Positions 5,511 to 15,000 of a stretch of DNA of 16,142 bases are shown here, piece by piece. Source of the DNA: Chloroflexota bacterium (GTDB lineage: Bacteria; Chloroflexota; Anaerolineae; JACRMK01); assembly GCA_016200765.1 (NCBI GenBank), contig JACQEC010000031.1, positions 1-16,142 on the forward strand. The letters are read 5' to 3'. Each line of letters opens with the position of its first letter. Positions within the stretch are counted from its first letter, which is position 1. The notes beneath the pieces are model-generated. The model saw only the letters and a list, made by a program, of their open reading frames with translations, did not search any database and was not told the DNA's origin. The translations under genes and the position numbers were made by a program.

Positions 5511-6305
5511 ATGAAACTTGTCCGCTTGATGCACGACGGCGCACCGCGCTGGGGCCTGCTGGACGGCAATGACATTCTTGCGATAGACGGCGATCCGTAC
5601 AGCCCGGATGACCAAAAAGCGCGAGGCGGCTGGCTCACGACGCTGGATCGGGCGCAGTTGCTGGCGCCGGCCGCGCCGGGCAAGCTGCTGGCCGTGGGCC
5701 GAAATTACATCAAGCATATCGAAGAGATGGCCGCGCGCGCCGGCGCCAATCCTCTGCTCCCGCCCCGCCCTGACCATCCCACCTTCTTTCTGAAACCCAA
5801 CTCTGCGATTATCGGCCCCAACACGCCGATTGTCTATCCGGTCCAGCAGACCTCTCGGGTGGAGCATGAAGCCGAGCTGGGCCTGGTCATTGGCCGCCGC
5901 GCCAAGCGCGTCTCCGAAGCAGACGCGATGGACATTGTGGCGGGCTACCTGTGCGGAAACGACGTGTCGGCCCGTGACCTGCGCGACGACGGCCAGTGGA
6001 TGCGCGGCAAGGGCTTCGATACCTTCGCGCCGCTCGGCCCCTATCTGGTGACCGGCATTGACGCATCGGATTTGCGGATTCAGGCGCGGGTGAACGGCGT
6101 GGTGAAACAGGACAGCCGCACGAGCGACCTGCTGTTCAAACTGCCTCAGCTGATCTCATTCATTAGTCAGGCGATGACGTTGGAACCGGGTGATGTCATC
6201 ATCACGGGCACACCGAGCGGCGTCTCGGAGATCCATCCGGGCGATGTGGTCGAGATCGAGATTGAAGATATCGGCGTCTTGCGCAATCCGGTGGTTGCGG
6301 GGTAA
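5511..6305 (+). CDS. fumarylacetoacetate hydrolase (FAH) family protein
   Basis: The 264-residue protein has a short N-terminal domain (about 1-55) and the FAH catalytic domain. Key parts are GRNYIKHIEEM with H69, the metal-binding glutamates E120 and E122 in HEAELG, D151 in GNDVSARD, the RGKGFDTFAPLGP segment (165-177), and GTPSGV (233-238). Relatives cleave or isomerise acylpyruvate-type compounds: fumarylpyruvate or acylpyruvate hydrolase, 2-hydroxyhepta-2,4-diene-1,7-dioate isomerase, oxaloacetate decarboxylase. The exact substrate cannot be chosen. The metal is usually Mg2+ or Mn2+. ATG 5511 has a strong AGGAG seven bases upstream. The next gene begins 8 bp after the stop, so it probably heads or belongs to the TPR-cdaA-cdaR-der operon. 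Confidence 0.88.
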   Translation: MKLVRLMHDGAPRWGLLDGNDILAIDGDPYSPDDQKARGGWLTTLDRAQLLAPAAPGKLLAVGRNYIKHIEEMAARAGANPLLPPRPDHPTFFLKPNSAIIGPNTPIVYPVQQTSRVEHEAELGLVIGRRAKRVSEADAMDIVAGYLCGNDVSARDLRDDGQWMRGKGFDTFAPLGPYLVTGIDASDLRIQARVNGVVKQDSRTSDLLFKLPQLISFISQAMTLEPGDVIITGTPSGVSEIHPGDVVEIEIEDIGVLRNPVVAG

Positions 6306-6313
6306 CTCAGACA

Positions 6314-8542
6314 ATGGCCGGTAACCCCGCTGTTTTTCAGGAAGCGTTGCGCAAAGCCCATAATCTGGCGTGGGACCGCAAATGGCTGCCGGCGATTGCG
6401 GAGTACCGGCGCGCCTTGGCCGAGGTTGACGACGACCCGCTCGTCTGGATCAGCTTGGGCAGTGCGCTGGCCGAAGCGCGGCGGCTGGCCGACGCTAAAG
6501 CTGCATACCAGCGCGCCGGCGAATTGGCGCCGGATGACGCGACCGTGCTGCAAAAACTGGCCGATATCTACACGCGCCTCCGCGATGTGGAAAACGCCTC
6601 GCAGATGTACCTGATGATGGCGACGGCTTATATGAAGAACCGAGAGCCGCTCAAGGCAATCCAAGCCTGGCGCGCGATTGTCCGGCTCAGTCCAGCGCAC
6701 ATCGAATCGCGGCGGCGGCTGGCCGAGTTGTTGGAGCAAGTTGGCCTCAATACCGAATCGGCCGAGGAGCATGTGACGGTTGCGCGCCTTCTGCGCGAGC
6801 GGGGACAGGACGCCGAAGCGACGACTCATGCACGCAAGGCGCTGACGCTCGATCCCCAGAACCGACAGGCGCTGACCATCAATCAGAGCTTGCAGGCGCC
6901 CGCCAGTGCGCCTCGCGGCCTCCGGTCGCTGATGTTGCCCCGCCAGTCGGTGCCGTCGCCCAAGTTAGGGGACAATCCGGCGCAGGAGGCGGCGCAGCGC
7001 GCCTTAAGCCGTCTGGCCGAGGTTGTTTCCGAGCGCAAGAAAGCCGCGCAGGGGCCGGTTGGCACCGCTCCCCTGAGCGCCGAAAGCCTGATCGCACAGG
7101 CGCTTGAATTTCAATCAGGCAATCGTCTCGGCGAAGCCATCGGCTGTTACCAGCGCGCAGTGGGGCTGGGCGCCAACTGGCCGGAAGTTCACTTTAACCT
7201 CGGCATGGTCTGTCTGAAAGCGTCGCGCTTCGACGAAGCCATTAACGAGCTCTCACAGTCACTTGATGCGCCGGATTATATGCTAGGAGCCTGCTATGCG
7301 CTGGCCCAGATTCACCAGTCGCGCGGCCGCCTTGCTGACGCGCTGGAGGCTTTGCTTGCGGCCATGCATACGGTTGAGCTACGCAGTGTGGCTCCGGCGC
7401 AAGCCGACACGGTGACGACGCTCTATCAGGAACTTGCGGCGCGCTTCACCACCGCCGATCAGGAAGGGCCGGCCCGGCACCTGCTGTCTGCACTGTTCAG
7501 TTTGATGAACGATAAGAACTGGGCCGAACGAGTGGGGCAGTTGCGGCGCGGTCTGGATACGCAGTTCGGCTACGCCGCGCTGGCGACCGTGGCCGAACTC
7601 GTCGGCTATCCGAATCCAGAAGAGGCATTGATGGCTCTGGTGCTAAGCCACGACCTGTTGGAACGGCAGAAGACGCCATCGGCCCTTGAAGAAGTCTATC
7701 GGGCTATCGCCTTGGCGCCGGCGTATTTGCCGCTTCACGCGCACCTCGCCGAAGTCTTTGCGCGGCAGGGTCACATACAGGCCGCTGTTGAGAAGTATCA
7801 GGTGATAGCCGCCTTGCAGAGGGTTCGCCGCGAATCACTGGCCCTGGCGGACACCTACCGCCAAATCTTGAAACTGGTCCCGCAGGACACGGATACACGC
7901 GCCCGGCATATTGAGCGTCTACTACAATCCAACGCCATTGATGAGGCGATTGACCAGTACGTCGCGCTGGGCGACGCGCATTATCATCTCGCGCAACTCG
8001 ACCGCGCCGTCAGCGCCTATGAAGAAGCCTTACGTTTAATCCCGCGCGCGGCTCAAGACCGCTGGAGTGTCACTATCTACCACCTGCTCGGCGAGGTCTA
8101 TATCCAGCGCGTGGATTGGAAGGGCGCCGCTGAAGTCTACCGCCGCATCCACGAACTCGCTCCCAACGACGATAAGGCCAGCCTGCGGCTGATTGATCTG
8201 GCCTTTAAGCAAGGCGATGATGATGCGGCCCTGCGTGAGTTGGACAGCCTGAGCGCGCGCTACGAGCAAACGGGCGAGATGGCGGCTCTGCTGGGGGTAG
8301 TAACTGATTTGGCCGCGCTCCGGCCCAAGAACGCGGCGCTGAAGGAGCGTATGGCTGATTTGCTGGTGAAGCAGGGACAGGGCGAGCGCGCTGTATCTGA
8401 ACTGGACTTTCTCGGCGAACTGCAGCTGCGTGCGGGCCAGACCCAAGCGGCGGCGCTAACCATCGAGCGTATCATCGCCCTCAGCCCGCCCAACGTGGAA
8501 AATTACCGGGAACTCTTACAGCAGTTGCGCGCGGCCCATTGA
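6314..8542 (+). CDS. large tetratricopeptide repeat (TPR) protein
   Basis: The 742-residue soluble protein is made almost wholly of helical TPR units. A first block covers about residues 5-190, with typical endings such as ALTLDPQNRQA. A low-complexity linker with basic and Ala/Pro-rich stretches spans roughly 195-250, and further TPR units run from about 255 to the C-terminus. Many units show the W-LG-Y-A-F-A-P spacing, for example AEVYRRIHELAPNDDKASLRL. No signal peptide or membrane span is visible, so a cytosolic scaffold is likely. It starts 8 bp after the FAH gene and ends 9 bp before cdaA, implying co-transcription. A role as adaptor for the cyclase or a neighbour is possible from position only; the partner is unknown. 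Confidence 0.85.
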   Translation: MAGNPAVFQEALRKAHNLAWDRKWLPAIAEYRRALAEVDDDPLVWISLGSALAEARRLADAKAAYQRAGELAPDDATVLQKLADIYTRLRDVENASQMYLMMATAYMKNREPLKAIQAWRAIVRLSPAHIESRRRLAELLEQVGLNTESAEEHVTVARLLRERGQDAEATTHARKALTLDPQNRQALTINQSLQAPASAPRGLRSLMLPRQSVPSPKLGDNPAQEAAQRALSRLAEVVSERKKAAQGPVGTAPLSAESLIAQALEFQSGNRLGEAIGCYQRAVGLGANWPEVHFNLGMVCLKASRFDEAINELSQSLDAPDYMLGACYALAQIHQSRGRLADALEALLAAMHTVELRSVAPAQADTVTTLYQELAARFTTADQEGPARHLLSALFSLMNDKNWAERVGQLRRGLDTQFGYAALATVAELVGYPNPEEALMALVLSHDLLERQKTPSALEEVYRAIALAPAYLPLHAHLAEVFARQGHIQAAVEKYQVIAALQRVRRESLALADTYRQILKLVPQDTDTRARHIERLLQSNAIDEAIDQYVALGDAHYHLAQLDRAVSAYEEALRLIPRAAQDRWSVTIYHLLGEVYIQRVDWKGAAEVYRRIHELAPNDDKASLRLIDLAFKQGDDDAALRELDSLSARYEQTGEMAALLGVVTDLAALRPKNAALKERMADLLVKQGQGERAVSELDFLGELQLRAGQTQAAALTIERIIALSPPNVENYRELLQQLRAAH

Positions 8543-8551
8543 TGGGCGATT

Positions 8552-9337
8552 GTGTCGAACGTCATTTTTGCTCTCAATCATCTGGACTGGCTGAGCCTGC
8601 TCGATATTTTGCTGGTCGCAGCCGTGATCTATGCCGGCCTGTATATCATCCGCGGGACACCGGCCGTCCAGTTGCTGCGTGGTCTGCTGGTCGTGGTCGC
8701 CGTTACCGGCATCTTGACGGGCCTGCTGCACCTGACCGCGTTTAGCTGGCTGATTCGCAACGCCCTGCCGGCTGTGCTGGTCGCGATACCGGTCATCTTC
8801 CAGCCCGAACTGCGCCGCGCCCTTGAGCGGCTGGGACGCGCAGGCCGGCTGTTTGATCGAAACTACCAGAGTGACACCCAGCGTGTCATCGCCGAAATCA
8901 GCCGGTCGGCGGCCTCACTGTCTAACCAGCACGTCGGCGCGCTGATCGTGCTGGAACAAAGCACCGGCCTCCAGCAATATGTTGACACCGGCGTCATCAT
9001 CAACGGGCTGGTATCCAGTGAATTGTTGGAAACCATCTTCTTCAAGAATTCGGCTTTGCACGATATGGCGGTGATCGTGCGCGGCGACCAGATCGTAGCC
9101 GCTGGCTGTATGCTGCCCCTCACCGAAAAAGAGTTTCTTGACCGGCAGTATGGCACCCGCCACCGCGCGGCTATCGGCGTGACGGAGCAGAGCGACGCGA
9201 TCAGCGTGGTGGTATCGGAAGAAACCGGTCGCATTTCCATCGCGCGCAATGGACGCATGGTGCGCAATCTTGACGAGTCCCGGCTGCGAAACATCTTGCA
9301 GTTGTTTATGAGGGCCGGCTCGGCGCGCAGGTTTTAG
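8552..9337 (+). CDS. cdaA: diadenylate cyclase CdaA (c-di-AMP synthase)
   Basis: The 261-residue protein has three N-terminal transmembrane helices (about 15-34, 40-62, 66-85) and a cytosolic DAC domain, the CdaA/DacA architecture. It would condense two ATP into cyclic di-AMP, a second messenger for osmotic, potassium and cell-wall control. Conserved parts include FQPELRRALERLG (83-95), the GALIV strand, TGV.ING, FFKNSALHD, and GTRHRAAIGVTEQSDA (201-216) with the RHR motif, then SEETG (222-226). The oddity is the catalytic DGA motif, which reads D171-M172-A173: Gly is replaced by Met while Asp and RHR are kept. The start is GTG at 8552, nine bases after the TPR gene stop; no ATG is in frame nearby. 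The ybbR/cdaR gene follows at 6 bp, as in other cdaA operons. Confidence 0.93.
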   Translation: MSNVIFALNHLDWLSLLDILLVAAVIYAGLYIIRGTPAVQLLRGLLVVVAVTGILTGLLHLTAFSWLIRNALPAVLVAIPVIFQPELRRALERLGRAGRLFDRNYQSDTQRVIAEISRSAASLSNQHVGALIVLEQSTGLQQYVDTGVIINGLVSSELLETIFFKNSALHDMAVIVRGDQIVAAGCMLPLTEKEFLDRQYGTRHRAAIGVTEQSDAISVVVSEETGRISIARNGRMVRNLDESRLRNILQLFMRAGSARRF

Positions 9338-9343
9338 CCGTCC

Positions 9344-10582
9344 ATGACAACCTTACGGATTTCTCCCCTATGGCGCTATGCGGTGCGCCTGCTGTCGGGG
9401 AATTTAGGCTCGGCCATCCTCGCGCTGCTGCTGTCCTTGTTCATCTGGCTGGCCGCGGTGACCGAGCAGAACCCGCCGCGCGAAGACACCTATCCGGGCG
9501 ACATACCCGTTGAGTTGACCAACCTCCCGCCGGCGTTGGTGCTCTTCCAACCATTCGAGCGATTCGCGCGAGTCCGTATCCGCGCCTCCCAGTCATCGTG
9601 GGAGCGACTCCAGCCCAGCGGCGTGCGCGCGCTGGTTGACCTGAGCCAGACAACAGCGGGATTGCGTGAGTTTGAGGTACAAGTCAAGTTTGCTGACCCC
9701 GAAATTACGGTGGTGTCCATCGAGCCGCCGCGCGTATCTCTGCGGCTTGAAGAACAACGGGAGAAACGCCTGCCGGTGCAGGTCAGCATCAGCGACAGCC
9801 CGCCGATTGGCTTTCTGCTCGGCGAGCCCCAGTCCACACCGGCGACTGTGCTGATTAGCGGGCCGCGCTCGCAGGTGGATCAAGTGGCCGAAGCGGTCGC
9901 CGCTTTGCAGTTGCGCGGAGCCAAGAGCACGTTTGAGCGGGATGTGCCGCTGATTGCGCGCGACGCACAGGGCAACTCCGTGCCCGGTGTGCGATTATCG
10001 CCGTCCGATTCCCGGGTCAAAGTGCCGGTCGAGCAGCGGCTCGGTTTCAAGGATGTATCGGTGAAGGTCATCACCCGCAACAACGTGGCGAGCGGATACT
10101 GGTTGAGCAATATTTTGGTGGAGCCGAACACCGTGACACTGGTCGGCAACACCGCCGCGCTTGACGAGATTGGCGGGTTCGCTTCGACGGAGCCGATTGA
10201 CGTGCGCGACGCCAACACCAGCTTCCTCCGGCGCGTCGGTCTGGCGCTGCCCGATGGCGTCTCGCCGGTTAGCACGCAGAGCGTGGTTGTCACGATTGAC
10301 ATTGCCGCCATTACCGGCGGCCAGACCATCCAGCGCAAGGCCATTGTGCGCGGGATAGATCCCGGTCTGAAGGCTACCCTGTCACCGGAAATCGTGGACG
10401 TGATCTTGAGCGGGCCACTACCCGTGCTGCAGTCACTGCGGCTGGAAGACGTACAGGTCATTTTGGAGTTGGTCAGCAAAGGCCCCGGCAAATACAAAGT
10501 GACTCCAACGGTCATCAAGCCGGATACGCTGAAAGTCGAGAGCATCGTGCCTGATACGATTGAGGTCGTGGTCTCAAAATAG
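9344..10582 (+). CDS. cdaR: YbbR-domain protein, CdaA regulator CdaR
   Basis: The 412-residue protein has one N-terminal membrane segment (about 20-40, followed by TEQNPP) and an extracytoplasmic part. That part consists of about four YbbR-type beta repeats, roughly 50-140, 141-235, 236-325 and 326-412. Repeat hallmarks include VPVEL-type openings and the recurring P-x-x-V-x-L/I-x-G pattern, as in PATVLISGP, PNTVTLVGN and PEIVDVILSGP. In Gram-positive bacteria CdaR binds CdaA through the membrane and tunes c-di-AMP synthesis, and the same pairing is expected here because the genes are 6 bp apart. ATG 9344 is the natural start. Der follows at 8 bp. The family is certain, the regulatory role is by analogy. 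Confidence 0.9.
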   Translation: MTTLRISPLWRYAVRLLSGNLGSAILALLLSLFIWLAAVTEQNPPREDTYPGDIPVELTNLPPALVLFQPFERFARVRIRASQSSWERLQPSGVRALVDLSQTTAGLREFEVQVKFADPEITVVSIEPPRVSLRLEEQREKRLPVQVSISDSPPIGFLLGEPQSTPATVLISGPRSQVDQVAEAVAALQLRGAKSTFERDVPLIARDAQGNSVPGVRLSPSDSRVKVPVEQRLGFKDVSVKVITRNNVASGYWLSNILVEPNTVTLVGNTAALDEIGGFASTEPIDVRDANTSFLRRVGLALPDGVSPVSTQSVVVTIDIAAITGGQTIQRKAIVRGIDPGLKATLSPEIVDVILSGPLPVLQSLRLEDVQVILELVSKGPGKYKVTPTVIKPDTLKVESIVPDTIEVVVSK

Positions 10583-10590
10583 CACACCTT

Positions 10591-11961
10591 ATGCCCAAGC
10601 CTATTGTAGCAGTCGTCGGACGCCCCAATGTGGGCAAGTCTACGCTATTTAATCGCATCGTCGGCCAGCGGCTGGCGATCGTTGACGATCAGCCCGGCAC
10701 CACCCGCGACCGCCTATACGCGGACGCCGACTGGAACGGGGTCGAGTTTACACTGGTGGACACCGGCGGCCTTGACTTCATCGAATCGGCCGCGGAGGCG
10801 GCGCGACAGAGCAGCGCGGCGCAAGCGTACAACCCGCGTCCCATTCATCAGCAGGTCATCCGTCAGGCTCAACTCGCCATTCGTGAGGCCGATGTCATCA
10901 TCTTTCTGGTCTCGACCACTGACGGCGTTACGGCCGGCGATCTGGACGTGGCCGAACAACTGCGCCGCAGTAACAAACCGGTCATCCTCGCGGCGAACAA
11001 GGCGGACAACCTCAAGCGCGAACAAAACGCCGTCGAGTTCTACGATCTGGGGCTGGGCGAGCCGTCGGTCATCTCGGCGTTTCACGGCAACGGCGTGGGC
11101 GATCTGTTGGATAAGACGGTTGAGCGCTTTCCGGCCCAGCCCGAGACTGCGGAGAGCGATGAGCTGAAGATTGCCATTATTGGCAAGCCCAATGTGGGGA
11201 AGTCATCGCTGCTCAACGCGCTTATCGGTCAGGAGCGCGCCATCGTCAGCGAGATTCCCGGCACCACACGCGACATCGTAGACACGCCGATGATGTGGGA
11301 CCATCGTCCGATTCGCCTGATTGACACGGCCGGCATCCGCCGCCGGGGGCATATCGCGCACGGCGAGGTCGAGCAGTACAGCGTGCTGCGCGCGCTGCGC
11401 GCGATTCAGCGCGCCGACGTGGTGCTGCTCATTATTGACGGCGTCGAGGGCGTGAGCGCGCAGGATGAGCACGTCGCCTCGTATATCGTCGAGGAGGGCA
11501 AGGGGGCGGTGATCGTCGTCAACAAGTGGGATCTGGTGGACAAAGAGACGGACACGATGGCTATCTATGAAGCTCAGGTGAGGAAGGCGCTGGACTTCAT
11601 CGCCTATGCGCCGGTCGTCTTTGTCTCGGCCAAGACGCGGCAGAGGGTGGGCAGTGTGATGGAAGCTGCGTCGAGGGTGCATCAAAGCCAGAGCCAGCGC
11701 GTGCCGACGCCGGAACTCAACCAACTGGTGCGCGATGCGGTTTCCCAACACGCGCCGGCATCGAAGCGCGGCAAGCGCCTGCGCTTCTCGTATGCCACAC
11801 AGCCCGGCGTCAATCCGCCGTCATTTGTGTTCTTTGTGAATGACGCGGAGCTGGTTCACTTCTCGTACAAGCGGTATCTCCAGAATCTGATCCGCGAGCG
11901 CTGGGGCTTTGAGGGCGCGCCGATACGGATGACTTTCCGCGACAAGAACGAATCCGCCTAG
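10591..11961 (+). CDS. der: ribosome-assembly GTPase Der (EngA)
   Basis: The 456-residue protein has the unique double-GTPase layout of Der, needed for maturation of the 50S subunit. Domain 1: GRPNVGKS (10-17), PGTTRD (35-40), DTGG (57-60), NKAD (136-139). Domain 2: GKPNVGKS (198-205), PGTTRD (223-228), DTAG (245-248), NKWD (311-314), SAK (346-348). A KH-like C-terminal domain ends near FRDKNES. Unlike the compact Bacillus-type protein, domain 1 carries an extra stretch of about 16 residues (roughly 65-83, Ala/Gln-rich) between DTGG and the following helix. The start ATG lies 8 bp after cdaR, so it should be transcribed with the c-di-AMP genes. An AT-rich hairpin follows the stop. Confidence 0.97.
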   Translation: MPKPIVAVVGRPNVGKSTLFNRIVGQRLAIVDDQPGTTRDRLYADADWNGVEFTLVDTGGLDFIESAAEAARQSSAAQAYNPRPIHQQVIRQAQLAIREADVIIFLVSTTDGVTAGDLDVAEQLRRSNKPVILAANKADNLKREQNAVEFYDLGLGEPSVISAFHGNGVGDLLDKTVERFPAQPETAESDELKIAIIGKPNVGKSSLLNALIGQERAIVSEIPGTTRDIVDTPMMWDHRPIRLIDTAGIRRRGHIAHGEVEQYSVLRALRAIQRADVVLLIIDGVEGVSAQDEHVASYIVEEGKGAVIVVNKWDLVDKETDTMAIYEAQVRKALDFIAYAPVVFVSAKTRQRVGSVMEAASRVHQSQSQRVPTPELNQLVRDAVSQHAPASKRGKRLRFSYATQPGVNPPSFVFFVNDAELVHFSYKRYLQNLIRERWGFEGAPIRMTFRDKNESA

Positions 11962-11978
11962 GGAAATCTTAGATCGTT

Positions 11979-12009
11979 GATTTTAGATTCAATCACCTAA
12001 TCTAAAATC
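11979..12009. terminator. AT-rich 11-bp-stem hairpin between convergent genes
   Basis: GATTTTAGATT (11979-11989) and AATCTAAAATC (11999-12009) are perfect inverse copies around a 9-base loop. The hairpin lies between the der stop and the stop of the convergent TPR-propeller gene, where a bidirectional terminator would be expected. The stem is AT-rich and lacks a clear T-run, so it may instead be a dispersed repeat. Confidence 0.45.
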
Positions 12010-12052
12010 CAACTTACGGCGCCGGATCAAATCCCCCCGGATGAAGCGGGCG

Positions 12053-15000
12053 TCAGCGGTAGTTACCATACACCAGCAACCCGGCTGTCGTACCCAGCGC
12101 GAGCGTGCCTTCGCGTATATCTGCTGCTGTGACGGTGGTGCCCGCCGGCAGTGGAAGCCGTTGCCAGTCTCTGCCGCGGTTCGGTGAGACGAACACCTCT
12201 TTTTGGAAGATGAGGAACAGGGTCAGGTGGTCTACGGGGTCCATGAGCAGGGCCACGGGCTGTCCCTCGGCTGGGTTGCTCGCCCGCAGAGGAATCCACG
12301 TTCGCGCCGAGTCCACGCTGTAATAAACCCGGCCTGCCTGATCCAGAGCATACAGAAGATTGGCCGCCTGACTATCTACCAACACGCTCACCAGTTTTTC
12401 CCGGCCCTCGAAGCTGTAGCCCGCCTCGCCCCACGTATTGACATCGCCCGTTGAGCGATAGATGCGGCCGCTGTCATAGACCACATAGACGACCTCAGGC
12501 CGCGCCGCAAATGGCACAATGTGGGCGACCAAGCCCCGGTACTGCCCGGTCTCGACGCTGACGAGATGCCAGCTCAAGCCGCTATCCTGTGAGCGGTACA
12601 CCCGACCGAGGTCGCTGCTAAAATAGAGCGTGCCGGTGGGCACGACGCTCAGATGGTTGATTCCAGCGACAAAATCCAACTCGCGGACGTCCTCCCAGGT
12701 CTGGCCATTGTCCAGGCTCCACTCTAGCAGTGGGGTTTCGAGTTGAGCCACATGATAGAATGCGGCCGTGAGCGAATCCACGGCGAGTAACGAAGTGGCG
12801 GCGGCGAACGTGCTGACGTTCTCCTTCAAAGATTGCCAGCCGTCTGGCTCTGAACTATAGCGCAGAAGATCGCCGCCGCCAGTCAATGTGACGATGAACA
12901 GGGCGTTCTTCGCCGCAACCACTTTTCTGACGTTCACCTCTGGCGGGCCCAGCGGGCGAAAGACCCCGTTCGCCAGATTCGCCGGTAACGGCGTGGGTGT
13001 CAGGCGACCGGCAAAGACAAACGGCGTCATGGTCGGGAATGGGGTGGGTGGGTTGTCGCCGCTTGACGCGTCTTCAGCGGGCACACCGATTGGCGCGGTC
13101 CTGGCAGTTGGGACCGGCGGCTCGTTAGCCGCACTATACAACCAGAAGCCGCCGAGGTCGAAGAGCGCCAGCACGAGAATGAGCGCGACCAGCGCCTTGT
13201 GGTAGCGGTCCCACCAACCAAGCCGCCAGCCCGTGGGTTGCATGAGCCACACCGCCAGCCGCCTTAGCAGCGCACGCGTTTTTCCGGCCGTCTTGACTCG
13301 TGCCTGCACGTGCTGTTTAGTCTCCGCGCGGATCTGTTCTGCCATTTGATCGGCGCTTTTGCGCAGAGTCTGAACGCGCGTCGTCTCATAGGCCAGTTGG
13401 GTTTGCCGGTCCTCCGGATTTAGAGACAGCGCCTTTTCGAGGTACCCGAGCGCTTCCTCGGGGTCGGCTGTGGCCTCCGCCAACGCCAGCCATGCGCGGT
13501 CTATCTGCGGGTTAAGCGCCGTCGCTTTTTTGAGCAGTGCGTACGCGACCTCTCGTTGTCCAATGGCCAAGGCGCGCAAGCCATCGTTAAGAAGTTTTTC
13601 GGTCTCTTGCCGCGCCTGCTGTGCGGCTATGATGTGCTCGAGCTCCTCGGCGCCGGCGAGCGCCTGGGGGTTACGGGGTTCGAGTTCGAGCACGCGGCGG
13701 AAGCACTCAGAGCGTTCATCAAGGTCGCCGGTGGTCTCCGCGCACCCCAGCCAGGCCTCGATTTGGTCAGCCTGAAGCTCGACCACGCGGCGGAACAGCT
13801 GATAGGCTTGCCGCTGGTTCTGGCGCGGATCATTGCGCACCAGCGCCTGAGCCAGCGCCATCATAGGCTGCACATCAGACGGTTGTGCGTCTGTGAGCGC
13901 CCCCGTTATCCGCTCAAGGTCCAGCAAGGCAGTGCTACTGCGCGGGTTCAGCAACAACGCGCGCTGGATGCTTTCCAGACGTTCCGCAAGCGACGGAGCC
14001 GAGCGCGCTCGATAGAGCCAGGCCTCTTCGAGTTCGGGCCGCAGGTCGGTGAGACGGGTGACCAGTAGGTAGGCAAGGTCTGTCCATCCTTCCGCCATCA
14101 TCGGTTCGACCAGTTCGGCCAGATGTGCGACCAGCAATTCTTCGCCGTACGCGGGTTCCAGTGCAGGGCCAGTCAGCGATTGCAAGGCACCCAGCAAGTC
14201 CTCGCGCACCTGATGATTGTCGGGTTGTAGGCGCAGCCAACCGACGTAGGCCCAAGCCACGTCAAATGGGTCGGTCGCCGTGGTTGCCCGGCTGCGCCAC
14301 GTCTCTTCGTTGTCGGCGGCGGGATCGGGCGGTGCAACAGGGGCAGAGGGTGGGGAAACGGCGTTGAGCTCGGCCGTAGTCGTTTCCGGTTCGTCCGGCG
14401 CAGTGAACTCTTCGACATCGGTTGACAGAAGCGCCGCGCGCATGGTGGATAGAAAATCCTGCGGCGCTTCGGCGAGCGCCTCTGAAATTGACGCACCCGA
14501 GGGCCAACTCGCCTCGACGGCATCTGCGTGGCTCGGCGCGCGTTCGTCGTCAATCGGGTGGCCTTCGGAAGAATCCAGAACCGCGTTATCCGCGCCCGGC
14601 CGGGCCGGGCCGAGGCCTTGCCCCACGGACTCCTCTGGAGCCAGTAATCCAATTTCGGGCGGGACGAACTCAGTCATCTCGGCGAGCAAGGAAGCCAAAG
14701 ACTCTGCGCGCGGTGTCGCTGCTAGAGCTTGCTCACTTGCCGCGTTCCCCTCGGGCATGGGGGGACGGCTGGCGCTGACGACACGGGTCAGCGGGCTCGT
14801 GCCCCGCAACTGCCACAACCTGCGACGCGCTTCCATATGACCGGGCTGGTTGATGAGAACCCAGTGCAATGACTCGACCGCGTCATCTACATCATCCGTC
14901 GTGGTGACGCGAAGCCACCACGCGGCAACGTTGGTTGGGTCAAGGTCCACCAACCGACATGCGCTCTGGTAGGCGCTGGCGGCATCGCCTCGGTCTAGCG

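Noticed and set aside
5447..6313. A c-di-AMP (ydaO-type) riboswitch ahead of the cdaA operon
   Set aside because: The 64-bp gap before the FAH gene and the 8-bp gap before the TPR gene are too short, and no matching conserved elements were seen.
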